Below are positions 1-12,553 of a stretch of DNA of 64,000 nucleotides, piece after piece. Both the position numbers and the translations under genes were made by a program. This DNA comes from Massariosphaeria phaeospora. Lineage: Eukaryota; Ascomycota; Dothideomycetes; Pleosporales. The stretch lies in NCBI GenBank assembly GCA_011032825.1, contig JAADJZ010000011.1:620001-684000 (forward strand), written 5' to 3'. The notes under the pieces were generated by a model, which saw only the letters and a list, made by a program, of their open reading frames with translations, was not told the origin of the DNA and searched no databases. Positions within the stretch are counted from its first letter, which is position 1; each line of letters begins with the position of its first letter.

Positions 1-1470
1 GGTCGAAGTTTGTCGCAGCGAGATGGTACTCTGCCGAAAGAGGGCTGCAAAAGACGCCGACATCATCCGTCTATTACTATGTTGTCAGCCATGAGATATG
101 TACTACACACAGAGCACATACACAGAGCACTACCGGGACGCTACTATGTCGCCACATGCCAAAGTGGTGGTCGGAGTAGGTTCCAGTGATGAGTTTAGCG
201 TGGACATTGCAGCTTAGACACAGCTCTACGGCGATGTTCCGTGCTTCAATCATGGCGCGGAACTCGTCCTTGACGTGGATGACGTGGCCGAGCCGGTCGG
301 GCTGCCAGGAAAGTAGTGTGTGCAGCTCTTGGTCTGTAGCTGAGGCGGCCGTCTCGGCGAAGTGCACTGTGATGTTGAGACCTACGGCCTTTGCTCGCGA
401 GAATGCAGTGGTGAAGGTACGGACATCGCCCTTGGCTGGGTTGCCACACAGGTCAACTCCTACTACTCCCGACGAGCGATATTTAATTGCTAGATCTATC
501 ACTTCGTCGGCTTCGGCAAGGGTGTTGCGGCGGTCGACGGAGAGGATGAGAAACACGCGCATTGTGTTGCTTGTGTCTTCATTGTGTGCCGTGAGCAGAT
601 GCGTAACCGTCCTTACGTAGTCATCTTTGGAAATGTTGTGTTCCGCAATGGCGCGTGGAGTTGTTCGCAGCTCCAGATAGACCACGCCATCCGACTGGAA
701 TTCATGCAAGACTGCTGTAGTGGAGAACCTGTCAGGTCTGATTAGAAAAGAGTACCGGAGATCAGGGTAGGTTTCTCCCTACTCGATGCTGGCGACGTCG
801 TTGCAGAGCTTGTAGATATAAGATGAAAACAACGGGAAGAACCTGGTGGTGTTGTCGTTAGCGACGGTTAGTGGTCATTCTGAAATCCAAAGTAATTTAA
901 ACGTGTCATGGGTAGACAATAGGGGCGTTCAGGAAACGAGTCTAAAATAAGGAGGAAATCCAAGAGAGTACAGAGTAAATATGTATGGAGCTTCTAGAAG
1001 AAATGTAGCAGGTAGATCCATGACAAGATCGGGAATTAACGTTGAGAACAGATCCAAATCGCCAACATCGCATATGCATGTTTAGCGCCCGTGCCGAGTG
1101 GCAGGATCTCAGATCTCGAACGGTGAAGCCATTCGACGAAGGATCAAACCGGAGCTCCTACGTTTGAACGTCGTAGTCGACCTTGCCTGAGGGGATGGCG
1201 ACGAGAGGATCCTCGATGGCCAAGTCCGGCTGCTGGCGCTTCTGCGACATCCAGATGTCGTGAAGACACGCGCGACTGATGCTACCGGTGAGGTGAGCGT
1301 GGAGCTGGGCCGCCCCACAGATCAGCGGCCGCGAACGGAAATATTGGAGCCAATGCTCGGCTTGGCGGTCGGTGGAGAAAAGGGAGGCAGAGGAGCGGAG
1401 GGAGAGGTACCTCGATCTTGGGCAGGCGTCGAGTAAAGTCGAGGTCGACGGACAAGCTGGCGGCAGCCAT
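1..1470 (-). CDS. Adenosine deaminase-like protein (N6-methyl-AMP deaminase type), 3' end cut by window edge
   Basis: Metal-dependent purine deaminase of the ADA/ADAL (MAPDA) family; family members hydrolyse N6-methyl-AMP or adenosine in the cytosol. Model: complement of exons 1411-1470, 1162-1304, 783-842, 122-728 and <1-70; all junctions are GT...AG and keep frame. Residues 1-20 read MAAASLSVDLDFTRRLPKIE and run into the zinc-binding motif LHAHLTGS across intron 1. Further on are VVYLELRTTPR, the catalytic HFAE and DRLGH motifs, and in the last exon VLCTDDVGVFCSPL, which carries the metal-binding aspartates. The start at 1470 is chosen because it gives the short N-terminus usual before the HAHL motif. 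Intron 2 (843-1161) is long for this genome at 319 bp. The C-terminal tail lies outside the window. The methyl-AMP substrate is inferred from family resemblance (LELRTTPR context), not proven. The gene is divergent from the G-beta gene. Confidence 0.88.
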
Positions 1471-2254
1471 AGTGGTAGAGCAGCACTCCAGCGCGGTGCA
1501 GCAACAGCAGCGTGTGCGCGTCAAGGTGCAGACAGACATCCAAGTTCCTGGTGTTGAGGCCGGGTTTGGCTAGCGGCGAAGGCAAATGGATGGGCCGAGG
1601 GCGCAACCAATCACGCGCGGCTTCTCGAATGGCGGCGCCGGCCCCGATAGGCCTAGCGCGGTGCGCGCCAAAGAAGGAGCGCTGCAGGAGATTATGAAGG
1701 TGCGGGCGAGGGCAGGAGGCAGGCAGGCACAACGAGAGCCCCAGCCCAGCCCAGCCCAGCACCACAGCACCACTCCAGCACTCCAGCTCAGCTCTGCCTG
1801 ACCCTCCCACCGGCCTCACGCCAGCACCGTGTCTGACCTCTGTCCAGCGTCTGTCTTCCCGCTGCTGCTGGCGCTTTGTTTGCGCGTTCCCGGGCCTGAC
1901 AGCACCGCTCCGCCGGCCAGCTCCAGCTTGACGTTTCTCGGCTAGGCCGACCCCAAGGCCAAGCTCTCCCCCCAGGCCGCCCTCGTACCTCGTCTCCGTC
2001 CTCCAGCACCACGGCCGCGACCCTCTTCTCACCCAACGCCTGCACTCCGTCGCCCGCCCACGCCGACCTTCTTCAGCGAGCAATTGCTGCTCCTGCTCTG
2101 CGCGCACCCGTCGCCAGTGCTGCCCTGTACCTGCGCCCGCCTTAGCCGCGTCTCGGTGCCCCGGCCTGCTGCGCTTGCTGCGAGCCCCCTGGATCCACCC
2201 TGCCCTTCGCCTCCCGACCGCGCTGCCTCACCCGTCGTTTGTTGACGCCAGACC
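1471..2254. other. Divergent intergenic region between ADA-like and G-beta genes
   Basis: This is the shared upstream region of two divergent genes. It is GC- and pyrimidine-rich toward the G-beta start, as is common in fungal 5' leaders, and holds a short CCCAG tandem array near 1740. The open frames on both strands (for example minus 1322-2107) have low-complexity Ala/Arg/Pro composition and look non-coding. Confidence 0.6.
1739..1760. repeat. Short CCCAG microsatellite
   Basis: About four consecutive CCCAG units lie in the leader or promoter of the G-beta gene and are followed by looser CCAGCA/CTCCAG variants. Nothing indicates function. Confidence 0.7.
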
Positions 2255-3546
2255 ATGGCCGACATGAGCGCAGAATCCATCCAGCAGAAGATCCAGATTG
2301 CCCGCCGCGATGCCGAGGCGCTCAAGGACAGGATAAAACGGAAGAAGGACGAGCTCGCTGACACAACCCGTAAGTTGCGCTCCGCATCCGACATTGTCAC
2401 ATAGGGCAAGTGCCGCAAGCACCCGTTGCTAACGCTGAACAGTCCGCGATGTTGCCCGCCAGCGAGTCGAGGCTCTGCCGCGCCTGACAATGAAGACGAA
2501 GCGCACCCTCAAAGGCCATCTCGCCAAGATCTACGCAATGCACTGGTCGACGGACCGACGGCATCTCGTCTCCGCATCTCAGGATGGCAAGCTGATCATC
2601 TGGGATGCTTACACGACAAACAAGGTCCACGCCATCCCGCTCCGCTCATCGTGGGTCATGACATGCGCCTACTCGCCGTCTGGGAACTACGTAGCGTGTG
2701 GCGGTCTGGACAACATCTGCTCAATCTACAACCTCTCCGCCCGGGAAGGCCCCACTCGCGTTGCGCGAGAGTTGTCGGGCCATTCAGGATACCTCAGTTG
2801 CTGTAGGTTCATCAGCGACAAGCGCATCCTCACCTCGTCTGGCGACATGACCTGTGTTCTCTGGGACCTGGAGACTGGCTCCAAGGTGCATGAGTTTGCC
2901 GACCATCTCGGAGACGTGATGAGCTTGAGCATAAACCCCCTTGACCACAACCAGTTCGTCTCTGGAGCCTGTGATGCGTTTGCGAAGCTATGGGACATCC
3001 GGCAGCAGAAATGCGTGCAGACATTCGCCGCCCACGATTCGGACATTAACGCTATCCAGTTCTTCCCTAACGGTAATGCCTTTGGCACTGGCTCCGATGA
3101 TGCGTCCTGCCGCTTGTTTGACATCCGCGCCGATCGCGAGCTACAAAGCTACACGGTACGTTGGCTGATTACCAATCCATTTTGGCGGTGGTTAGCATTA
3201 CTAACACATTCCGGTACAGATTCCCGAGCCCGTTTGTGGAATCACGTCAGTCGCCTTCTCCGTATCCGGTCGGCTGCTGTTCGCAGGCTACGATGACTTC
3301 GAATGCAAGGTTAGTGTGCTAGTGCGAAGATGCAAGCGCGTTATGTTAATACAAACCAGGTATGGGACGTACTTCGAGGCGAGCGTGTAGGCACGTTGCA
3401 AGGCCACGACAACCGAGTCAGCTGCCTCGGTGTAAGCAATGACGCTCTGAGTCTTTGCACTGGTTCTTGGGATTCCATGGTATGTTTGTGCACCCTATAC
3501 CGCGTTACGTATAGCTGACTTGTCACAGTTACGCATTTGGGCATAA
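2255..3546 (+). CDS. sfaD: Heterotrimeric G-protein beta subunit (seven-WD40)
   Basis: Beta subunit of the heterotrimeric G protein, orthologous by family to A. nidulans SfaD and N. crassa GNB-1. It pairs with a gamma subunit at the plasma membrane and controls growth, conidiation and mating. Exons are 2255-2369, 2443-3155, 3220-3309, 3360-3479 and 3529-3546, giving 351 aa, the usual family length. An N-terminal coiled-coil helix (residues 1-38, charged [11 protein letters not shown]) is followed by [18 protein letters not shown] and seven WD repeats, with GH...WD signatures such as [28 protein letters not shown] and [20 protein letters not shown]. The protein ends in the canonical LRIWA, encoded by a final exon of only five codons plus stop. 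The start at 2255 gives the typical [10 protein letters not shown]-terminus. Its chaperone, phosducin-like protein, is the next gene on the same strand. Confidence 0.96.
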
Positions 3547-6500
3547 TCGGTGCTGCCTGATGTGATGTCGCAATTCCAATCACGATCATGTGCGGGAGAC
3601 CATCACATCACAACCCAGTTATGACGAAACCCCACTTGTATGCTCCGCCACACCATACCCTTTTTACCATGTCAGTCCTTTACTCGGCGTGCCGCGGCCT
3701 TGCACCAACATAATATCACCAATTTTGGGAAATGCTACGGCAATTGTGTTTCACGGACTGAGGCGCTCGGAATGTTTCTATTAGCAAGATGTTTTTTCTC
3801 CATCATACCACTTTCTTCTGTTCCTTTTTCCTCACAACAACCATGACCCATTGTGGCTCCCGAGCTCTGGGCCGGCTCTTTCGTCTGCGTACATGCGCTT
3901 GCGGTGCTGCAAGTCCCCTTCTCAGACCGGGTCATCTTGCCCTATGCTCCGGTAGTTTTTGTCTAGTTATCAAAAGCACCACTAGTTTGTGTCTTTCCGT
4001 GGAAAGAGGACTGGTGATGAACATGGGCTTTACTGTATGTTTCGGGTTCAAGGGGTCGCTGGACGTTGGCTAAACCGCTCTCACTGTTGGTTGGTGAGGG
4101 AGGGTTTGGTCAACTGATTCGCAGGGGTGGATTGCTGTTCGGCAGAGGGTGTGCGGCTGTGGCTTTCTGTATGATTCTGGAGCATGACGGGAGGCATTTG
4201 TTGGTGAGAGGCCAGTGATATAACTAGTTTCCCACCTACACACACTTTTTACTTAATGCTTCTCTTGGAGTTTGTTCCCTTTTGGTAAGGCTTTGCCGTG
4301 TGTGTTGTGTTGTATGTGTGAGCGGTGTACCCTTCCGTCGGTTGTCTTTTTGAATGAAAGGGTATGCATATACGCTTGATCCATGGACGGAGCAGCAAAG
4401 AATACTCGAAAACAATTCTGAACACGTAGCAGAAAGTTCAGAAAACAAAGGTAGGTGTGGCGCGGTAATAAAGAAAGCGTGGATATTTACTATATACGTC
4501 AACAATTCCAAGGGTGGCACGCCCGTATGCGTATGTGCAGAATTCTTTTTTCCCGGTTATGGTGGTAGAGTGAGTGAGTAGTTAGTTAGGTGGTGACGCA
4601 CTTTCTTGTTGTTGTCCTCTAGCGGGTGGTACAAGGGCACCGTACAGGACCATTCGTTTGCAGCCGAGGAGGCAGCTCAGCTCGTGTTGGATACCCACTC
4701 GTGCCACTGCCGCACTGCGTACCTAAATTGGATAATTATAATTCCAGCCGCACGAGAGGTGGTTGGCCATCGATTCATCCTTCGATGCATGTGCATGAAG
4801 TGAGACTTTTGCAAGTTCGGTCCACGAGCTGTAAGCTGAGCTGTAGGTAGCCTGTGAGTGAGCAAGGCTGGGTGGTTCCCCCGGGGAAGGGTAAGTAAGG
4901 TAACTTGGCGGGTAGGAATAGGAATAATTGTTGGGAGTGACTTGTGAGGGCGGGCAGGGCAGGGCAGGGAACGGCGGGTGGGTTGGTTGGTTGGCTGGCT
5001 TGTCGATTGGTGGGTGCGGAGTTGGGTGGATGAGTGAGGGATTTGCTTGCGTGAATGGGGAATTACTTACGTATATGGATGGATTTGCGTAGTGCGTGGG
5101 TAGCTTGGTACTACTGTTGTAGCTGGTAATAGTACTAGAAGTTACTTTTGTGGTATACAGGTATGTATGAAGTTAGGCTTTAGATAGATAGAGATGAATA
5201 AGTGCGTGCAGCGGCCAGCCGTTCGGAGATGGTTCGGATGGCCTCGGGATTTTATATCACGGGCCAGGTTTGTACGCGTAGGCGACAGAACGCTTCGATG
5301 GATTCGGCCTAGTTGGTAGGGCACATCTTTGGTTCGATACACGCGCGGCGAAAGCGGCGAAAGCGGTGTCGGTTCACTATATGTTATGGAGCTCCCACTG
5401 AATTTGAGACAGAGAGAGTATAGTCTAGGCTAGTTAGGGGGTTTAAATGGATCAACTTTTCCCTAAATTGGACGCTGAGCTGGGCCAGAACGGGAATACC
5501 AGATTTAAACTCTCTGAAACTGACGGTCGTTGTGTGCTCGAGTTTCTAGGTGCTCGTGGAACTGGGTTCTTCGTGGATGCAGTTGGGGCATAAGTAACAC
5601 TAAGCCGGAAGAGTGTTGCACTATTTGAGCGAGACGTGCAGCGTTGAGGTATCCGCTAAGAGAGGCATGGAGAGACATGTACCGAAAGTCGAGAGAGAGG
5701 ATCTAAAAGTCTGCCATGACACAATGGAGGTATTGCAGCGCTGGAAATCCTGTGTTGTCTGTAGTTTTCCGTGGATAGATCAGTTATTTGATGTAGGTAG
5801 GTACGTTGAATGTCCAGATACACTTCAAGTTGTCGCTCTTTCCAAGCACCGCTAACCTTTCCTCTCTATCCTGCTCCCCGACAACTCAAACACTCCTAAT
5901 CTTTACGCGATCCTAGTACTCAACATCTCGGGTCCCGCGATCTTAAGCTCTTCTACGTTCGCCCGTTGTCCGTCTACTCGAAGTTTTCCGTGATAGAGGA
6001 TTTTCATCTCCGGAGGTTGAAACCGCCTCACCAAAGGGTAGACCTTACCTAATCGGTATAAAATTACCCCTCACGGAGCATTGAGGGGCTGCCCATATGC
6101 ACGAGCACGGTGCTATACGGCCTTCGTTACGGAATCGCGTAGAGACTCTGTGCTGTGTTATATGCTAGAAGGTGAATAGCGGAGTGGGAGAAGAGCGTGT
6201 GGATATGAAGACATCCATGCGAGGAGGAGCCGGCTGGGATTGGTGATCTCGGCTACGATTTCAGGAAGGAGAGCCCGGCGCACGGCATCAGACAGGAGAA
6301 GAGAGTTTGACTGGGAATACGGACAGAAGCGATTGATGGTGTACGAGAGTGGGGTAGGCGAGACGGTGTTCGCGAGTGACAATTGGAAGGTGCCAGCACT
6401 GCGGCAGAGCCATTGAGGTATAGCCGCGATCTAGATGCGAGTTTTGAAGGTCGAGCATGCAGGCTCGCTCTGCGTCAACTCTTGCTTGCGTAAAAGCGGA

Positions 6501-7861
6501 TATACAGCCGTGTTCGAAAGACCTCGCCATGGCGTGCTAATTACCACAGAGCGACCCAGTATGGACATACGGATTGCAAGGTCAAGCAAACGGAGATTGT
6601 TCTTGCAAGGGATCAAAAATACTGGCACGTTTATACACACCTAGCCAGGTAGACATGATAATATACGAAAGGAACACATAAGAGTACGAGTCAATGGAGG
6701 TATACCACTAGGGCGTGCACCTACCTACTGGGCGAGTGTGCAGTCTGGCGAGTAAGAAAGATTTCACGCCCACCGTATGTATGTAGAAGCTGCAAAGGGG
6801 CACCTAGTAAAGGTTTAAAATTAGCACGCAAACCCGTACCAACGTACGACAGCACCCAGTGCCGACGTTGGACACGAGGGTGATATGCGCGTACGTGGCG
6901 CTGAGTGGTGGCCAAAGTCCGTGCTCCCTATTTTTACTTGCGTCGAGCACCAGCACAACAACGGCATGGTGGGAGATTCGCGAGCCGATGCAGGAGCTTC
7001 TAGAAAAAAGCCAGAAGCACTGCACGCGGGGGGGCAGCAATTGTGTGTGGTGGGTGCGGAGAGATGAAATCCAACTCCTGCACCAACCCCTATCTCGCAT
7101 GGTTGAACCGCCATGTCCGGAAGAGGCGAGGGCGCATGAATGGAGAATAGCCACAAGGACGGGGGAGAATCCGAGAGGGAAGGGCACTGGTCCGACGACA
7201 AGACCCGACGCATTTGTTCGAGTGCCTGGGGATGGCCAGACCGCCTGTCGTTGACGTCGGTCCCGGTCGGAGCGCGTAGCAGATACCGTTTCAGCGGTGC
7301 GTAACCCGCGCCAGCAACAGCGTGAGAGGAGACTCGTGGACTCGCTGCAGGCACATGCCATAGGCAGATGGCCGAGCCAGCGGTGGACACGGTATGGCTC
7401 CTCTTGTTTCGCTGGCGAGCGTTCGTTTCAGCGACGTCGTCGACCTTCGCCAATCTGGAGGCGGCGTCGCTGGACGAGGCCGTCGTCGCGTGGGCGCCGC
7501 ACCTCAGGTCAGCCCTAACGCATTCGGTGCGAGGGGAGGTCCCTGTTAGGGGGCAGGCAGCAGGGCCGCACGCAGACGCAGCCGGGGGTGCGGTGAGTTG
7601 GATGAGTCTTCAGTTGTCAGTGGTGTTCAAGCCTTCCAGCGCCCCGGGGTCGAATCACAGCGCTGAAACCCGCGCGCAAAATAGACAGGTCGCACCCCGG
7701 CACCGCAAAGCACCGTGCCAAGCCGTGTCGACTGCCCACCCTGGCCGTGCTGTCGACGCGCCTGCCACACCCCCAGGACGCTCCTGCTGCCAGCACCTCC
7801 CGCCCGACTCGCCCCCTCCTTCTACAAATACCGCCGCTGCCCAGCGCCCGCCGACTCCGCC
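3547..7861. other. 4.3-kb gene-poor intergenic region
   Basis: It probably holds the 3' UTR of the G-beta gene at its left end and the promoter/leader of the phosducin-like gene at its right end. Open frames here are short, overlap on both strands and lack recognisable motifs or plausible splice continuations. I see simple-sequence tracts (GGCAG and TTGG repeats near 4951-4999), a 7-bp stem hairpin at 6067-6088, and a tRNA-like D/T-loop string near 5309-5340 that is far too compact to be a tRNA. No gene can be supported. Confidence 0.55.
4951..4999. repeat. Low-complexity GGCAG / TTGG tract
   Basis: Consecutive GGCAG units run into TTGG units. This is simple sequence with no evident coding or RNA structure. 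Confidence 0.6.
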
Positions 7862-8835
7862 ATGACTTCAGCTGCCCAGGACGAATTCAACGAGCTCCTC
7901 CGCAACAAGGACCGCCACAGCAAACACCCCGAGGACCGACAGCGCGACCACGACGACAACGACAGCGACCACTCCGACCCCGAGTCTGCCGCCGCCGCCG
8001 CCGACTACCTCGAGAAGCAGGACACCGACGACGAGCTCGACCTGCCCCCCGACATGCGTTCCAACTACTACCTGCCCTCGATCCGCTCCGAGGCCAACAC
8101 GGGTCCCAAGGGCGTCATTGCCGATGCCCATGCCTTCGAGCAGGCCAAGAAGCAGGCCCGCCGCTTCACCTGGCGCAAGAACACCCCGCCCAGTTCCTAC
8201 ACCGTCACCGCCTACCACGACGAGAAGCCGTCCTCAGACGACGAGGGCGAAGAGGGCTTCATGAAGCGATGGCGCGAGGCACGCCTGCGGGAACTCCAGG
8301 ACGCCGGCCAGCGGATACGGTCGCGGACAACGAGCCCCAGCCGGCGCATATATGGCAACCTGCCCACAGTCGACGGCGAGGGGTTCCTCGAGGCCATTGA
8401 GAAGGTTTCACGGGACACTGTGGTCGTCGTCTTCATCTACGATCATTTGGTATGTTCTGTGCCCTACAGCTCCTAGTACCATGTGTTAACTCTGCATAGT
8501 CCGACCTGTCCGCGCAAGTTGAGACCTGCATGCGCGAAGTTGCCCAGAAGAACGAGACCACACGTTTCGTCAAGCTGCACTACGAAGACGCCGAGATAGA
8601 AGTCGCTGGCGTGCCTGCCGTGATTGCATACAAGAACGCCGACAAGTTCGTCGGTCTCGTACCTCTGCTGGACGAGCTTCCCGAAGACTCTGAGCTGAGC
8701 GCCGTGAGCTTAGAGACCTGCTTCAGGCGGTAAGTCCAACTCCCCCGCTAGAGCTCCCACCCGGGTGGCGCCCTGCACGTTGTGAAACCGAACGTAAGCT
8801 GACTAACCCCATGCAGGCATCGGATTCTAAATTAA
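7862..8835 (+). CDS. phnA: Phosducin-like protein, G-beta-gamma assembly chaperone
   Basis: Class I phosducin-like protein (PhLP1; A. nidulans PhnA type), a cytosolic co-chaperone that works with CCT to fold G-beta and release G-beta-gamma. Exons are 7862-8449, 8500-8729 and 8817-8835, giving 278 aa. The N-terminus is acidic and Asp/His-rich (about residues 15-60). The helix-1 G-beta-gamma contact motif TGPKGVIADAHAFEQ sits at about 80-94. A thioredoxin-fold domain follows (VVVVFIYDHL, TRFVKLHY, GVPAVIAYKN), without a CxxC as expected. Intron 2 has the branch site GCTGACTAAC. An in-frame upstream ATG at 7715 would add 49 residues with leader-like composition, so I prefer 7862. The last exon adds only HRILN. 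It lies on the same strand as the G-beta gene, its expected client. Confidence 0.93.
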
Positions 8836-11800
8836 TTGCACTGCCCTGCTCGAGCGTACGCGAACACGACTTTTCACCTACTGCTTTCCTCTACGCCTCA
8901 TCTCCCGAGTCCGATAGGATGTGTTATCGGATTCGACGTTTTATCGCTCAAAGTCCGGTCATGCATGTCACTCTAGCGACCCCACAAAAGCCGGCTTCCT
9001 CCTATTGGACTTTTTCTACACCACTCCTGCAACTTCGGCGTCCTGTGCATTAACGATTCTCTTGGTTCTCTCAACGACGGACTTTCAAACCACACATAGA
9101 CTTGCATTTTCCGGGCGGGCTTTCTCACAGTCGCGTTTTTGCGCTTCACTTGCTAGGCGTCTGGGCGTTTAGTTGCAAGCATTGACCTGTCCACGGGCGA
9201 CTATCTGTCTGGTTTCTCTCTTTTCCGTTGGTTTTCCATATCTGGGCATTACTATCTCCCAAAAATGGGTTCGGGCTACTAAGGCAAGCGGTGTTTTATG
9301 TGACAATACCCCCTCAATATGTTCATGTTTCGATGCTGGTTCAATCGGAGAAAATGAAACAACGCAAGCTCTTTAGTTTGTTCTACTCTTGCGGGATGTC
9401 AAACCTACTACATACATACTAGCCTAGGTGAACATACATAATCTGTAATTCTCTCATACTGGCTCTCTTTGTCCGTGGCGACAAGATGTCTACGGACTGC
9501 ATCTCTTGACGACGGACGCTACGCTTCATGCTCTCAGTCAATCCGTCAATCGGCTCCGCTAAACACTGTTGAGGCCGATCCCAACACGCGCTACCTCTCT
9601 ATCCGCAACAACACGTCAAGATTTCTCCGCAGGTTCCCGGCGGCCTTATTCTTTCCCTTGTCCTCGTTCTTAGCACCTGCGTTGTTTGGGCTCGCGGCCT
9701 GCTTCGTTTCTTCGTTGGCTTGCCGCTCCCGTGCCGTGTCGCGACTTGGATCGCCACTAACGAACGGCACGCAGAGGGTGGGCTCCACTGATCTTCGCTG
9801 GACCTGCTGAGGCGGTGGGAATCATGCACGCGGGTGGGACTGATGGTATGTGCCTAGTCTAAAAGATGGAGGGGCTCGTCACTTCGGCTGTGTGCCGTTC
9901 GGTGTTGACATGCGTTGTTCTCTTAATGCACGCACGGCGGAAGCGATGATGGAAGGACATGCTGGCCGATTGTTTGGAGTCTAGTGAGTGGCAGTGACTA
10001 GGTACGGAGTTAAGTGTGGTGTGGAGTGGGTGTGTTGTTCTGAAGCACGCCGTTTGTTTCTTGATAGTGCGTTCGCACGAGGGGTTTCAGGATTGCGGGG
10101 AGGGAGTAAGGAGCCGCAATACGGATAGGAGTGGAGTCGTACCTAGAGTAGTGTAATGGAGATGGAGATAGTGCAATGGCTGAGGGAGCGAGGGTGACTG
10201 TACCGTGTGAGGTCTGAAGTCAGGTGAGGTGAGGTGAGACTGATGTCAGCAGTAGGAGTAGGAGGAATACCTAGCTGTTGCACGGCATAGTGTTTCGGCG
10301 TTTCACAGGTGGCGCGCGTAGGCGTGCGGAGAAGCACGTGGGTGGAGTGATGCGCGGGCAGGGTTTCGAGTGGTGAGATCCATCGCGATTGGGAGTTTCG
10401 TTTGGACTCGAGGTGGGGTGCGGGTGGGTTTGAAGTGTACGGGCGGCCGTCTTGCGGTTTGAGGTATATCGGCTATGGGCAAACTGAACTGAACTGACCC
10501 GAACCGAACCGAGGGAACTCGGAGTGACTCGGCGGTTTGAGCTTGGTGCTCTGAGCTTTCTGGTGGATAGGTAAGTCAGACGATGACTGAGGCAATCGTG
10601 TTGGATGAGTTTATGGAATGTTCTGGGCGTATGGGCACGACAGGCAGACAAAGCAGGTCTCACGACATCACCAAGACAGTTTCTCGGTAGGAGGTTGATG
10701 TGCTCGATGTAAGCCCTAATTCCTCCCCACCAGAACACTTCTAATGTTAGCTCTCAGACACGGTCCCAACGCATGCTGATATCATCATCAGCCTCACCAT
10801 GCCATGCCAACATTTCCTGTGTACTGTTCCATCCTACGGCTTCCTTCCCTCCTAAGGTATCTTTCTTCCTTCTTCCTTCCACGCTTTGACGCTCACCCAC
10901 ACGCAGGCAGGCACCCCGCTCCGCCACACCGCACGCCTCACTGCGTGCTTCCTCTCCAACGCGCGTCCGAGACCGATTCCCAGTCCTCGATAACCGAGTT
11001 ACACACCCAGACAAGCAACCGCTTGGTTCAGTGCGCCCTGCGGTGCCGTACGCAGCGGGAATCCTACGTTAGACTCGCGTGGGCTGTTGTGAGACGTGCT
11101 GAGCCGCTTGTGATGACGTTGGGTGCTCGGTGACCTTATCGAATGCTTGTTTGGGGCTCAAGGCCTGAGTTCGGGGTGAGTTGCTGGCACTGAAGTGTCT
11201 GGGTGGATGAATACGTGTGAGACCGAGACGGGTTGTTGTGTAGTGAGGAAGGAGGCGGTGTTGGTGTATTGAAACGAGCGACGCACATAAAGATTGTTGA
11301 ATAAGTCTCGTCATGATATTGAGAGGGCGGGTAGCTTCGAACGAGTATAAGAAAATGATAGTTGCGGAAACGTACGAACCACTTATACTCAATGCAGTAC
11401 TTGAAGATTGACACAACACCGTTTTACTACGTTCTTTCAAGTATCCGTGACCCCGACAAGTTCACAATACAATCTGTTCCTTTTATTCGAGCTCTCTCGG
11501 TAATGACCTGCCGCGGTGGTCGCCCGATTCCTCAGGCGTGTGTCTGCACTTGTTGTATCTAGGATCTGGGCGCAACTGCGCTGGCTAACTAGAAAGCGTT
11601 GGCCCGCGCGGACTTGTTGTTCATATGTTGAGCGAATGAGATCACCCTCTGCGAAAACTACATCGAGTGAGTGGTACATAGGACACTTAACGGACTCCCT
11701 AAACGACCAGTTCAGATACAGTTCTTTATCAAGAGGATCGAAAGGTGGGGTTTGGTGTTCAAGCTGTACCGACGGCATTGTTGGAACTGCAAGTATTAAT

Positions 11801-11870
11801 TGTGCGCCATGGCTCATTGCATTGTCATCTAGATCTTGCGCGACATAACAGGTGGGAGAAAAATTCAACT
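8836..11870. other. Gene-poor intergenic region, first part
   Basis: Sequence downstream of the phosducin-like gene. It contains only short frames with leader-like or random composition, including minus 10271-10738 (Thr/Pro/Arg-rich) and minus 11437-11868 (143 codons, no motif recognised). Short direct repeats occur at 10226-10244 (AGGTG units) and 10483-10512 (ACTGA/ACCGA units). No supported gene. Confidence 0.5.
10483..10512. repeat. Degenerate 5-bp tandem repeat (ACTGA/ACCGA)
   Basis: Six near-identical 5-bp units differ mainly by T-to-C changes. Simple repeat with no evident role. Confidence 0.6.
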
Positions 11871-12520
11871 AACTAAACATGGAATGCCCAAATAGGACAC
11901 GCGGACTAGGGGTTTAGGATACAAGCACGTTGGGAGAGCGAGAAAAAAACAATGTATTGTTGGATATAAAAAATATGTACCGTTCAAAACTCTCCCCCAA
12001 GCTTATAGAAGAAGCGTGGCGACCGAGCAGTGAAGGCACCACCACCCAGAGGTGCGGGCAGTGGTGTAGTTTGATCTTGCTTCCCTGTCCACACTCGTCT
12101 ACCGTAGGGCATAACGTAATGACGAGCTCTAGCTTAATTGGAAGCGGAATGACAATAGTCATAGTAGTACCAACCCAGACTTCGCAATATCCATCCGGTC
12201 ATGCACAAGACTACTGTCGAGAACAGACCAGGAGAGTATGGTGAGGAAGGGTATAGGTAAATCCCCAGAGACCACAGATTGGACAAAGCCCTCGAAACCC
12301 ACACATGTTGATTGCAAGCAACCAACAGCCCCCAGAGCCCACAATTTCATTTTTGACCATTTTGCGCACAGGAATGGCAGACCTGCTCCACGTTCGCCCA
12401 CAAGAGGTGAACTTTTCACGGGTTGAACCGCGAGAGGTGATGGAAGATGCGCTCACCTAACAACGGTTCAGAAAAGAGGACCCAAGGGTCAACTCAAATC
12501 ATCACCGATGAGGACACACA

Positions 12521-12553
12521 CAGCGGACAGGACTGCAGTCGTTATGTCCGCTG
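12521..12553. repeat. Perfect 9-bp inverted repeat
   Basis: CAGCGGACA at 12521-12529 is the exact reverse complement of TGTCCGCTG at 12545-12553, with a 15-nt spacer. The right arm is part of a second, direct repeat (12615-12633). Confidence 0.7.

Noticed and set aside
186..620. Plus-strand 144-codon ORF
   Set aside because: Shadow of the ADA-like coding exon on the opposite strand.
1322..2107. Minus-strand 261-codon ORF upstream of the G-beta gene
   Set aside because: Arg/Ala/Gly-rich composition from GC-rich leader DNA; it overlaps the first exon and intron of the ADA-like gene in another frame.
5309..5340. tRNA-like string (AGTTGGTAGGGC followed by GGTTCGATAC)
   Set aside because: The D-loop-like and T-loop-like pieces are only about ten bases apart, leaving no room for an anticodon arm, and no acceptor stem pairs around them.
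6067..6088. Hairpin with a 7-bp perfect stem and 8-nt loop
   Set aside because: Too short to be notable in a 4-kb spacer and not next to a gene end.
10271..10738. Minus-strand 155-codon ORF
   Set aside because: Thr/Pro/Arg/His-rich random-looking sequence crossing a simple repeat; no motif.
11437..11868. Minus-strand 143-codon ORF
   Set aside because: Composition is not unreasonable, but there is no motif, no signal peptide, no continuing exon, and a plus-strand ORF of similar size overlaps it.
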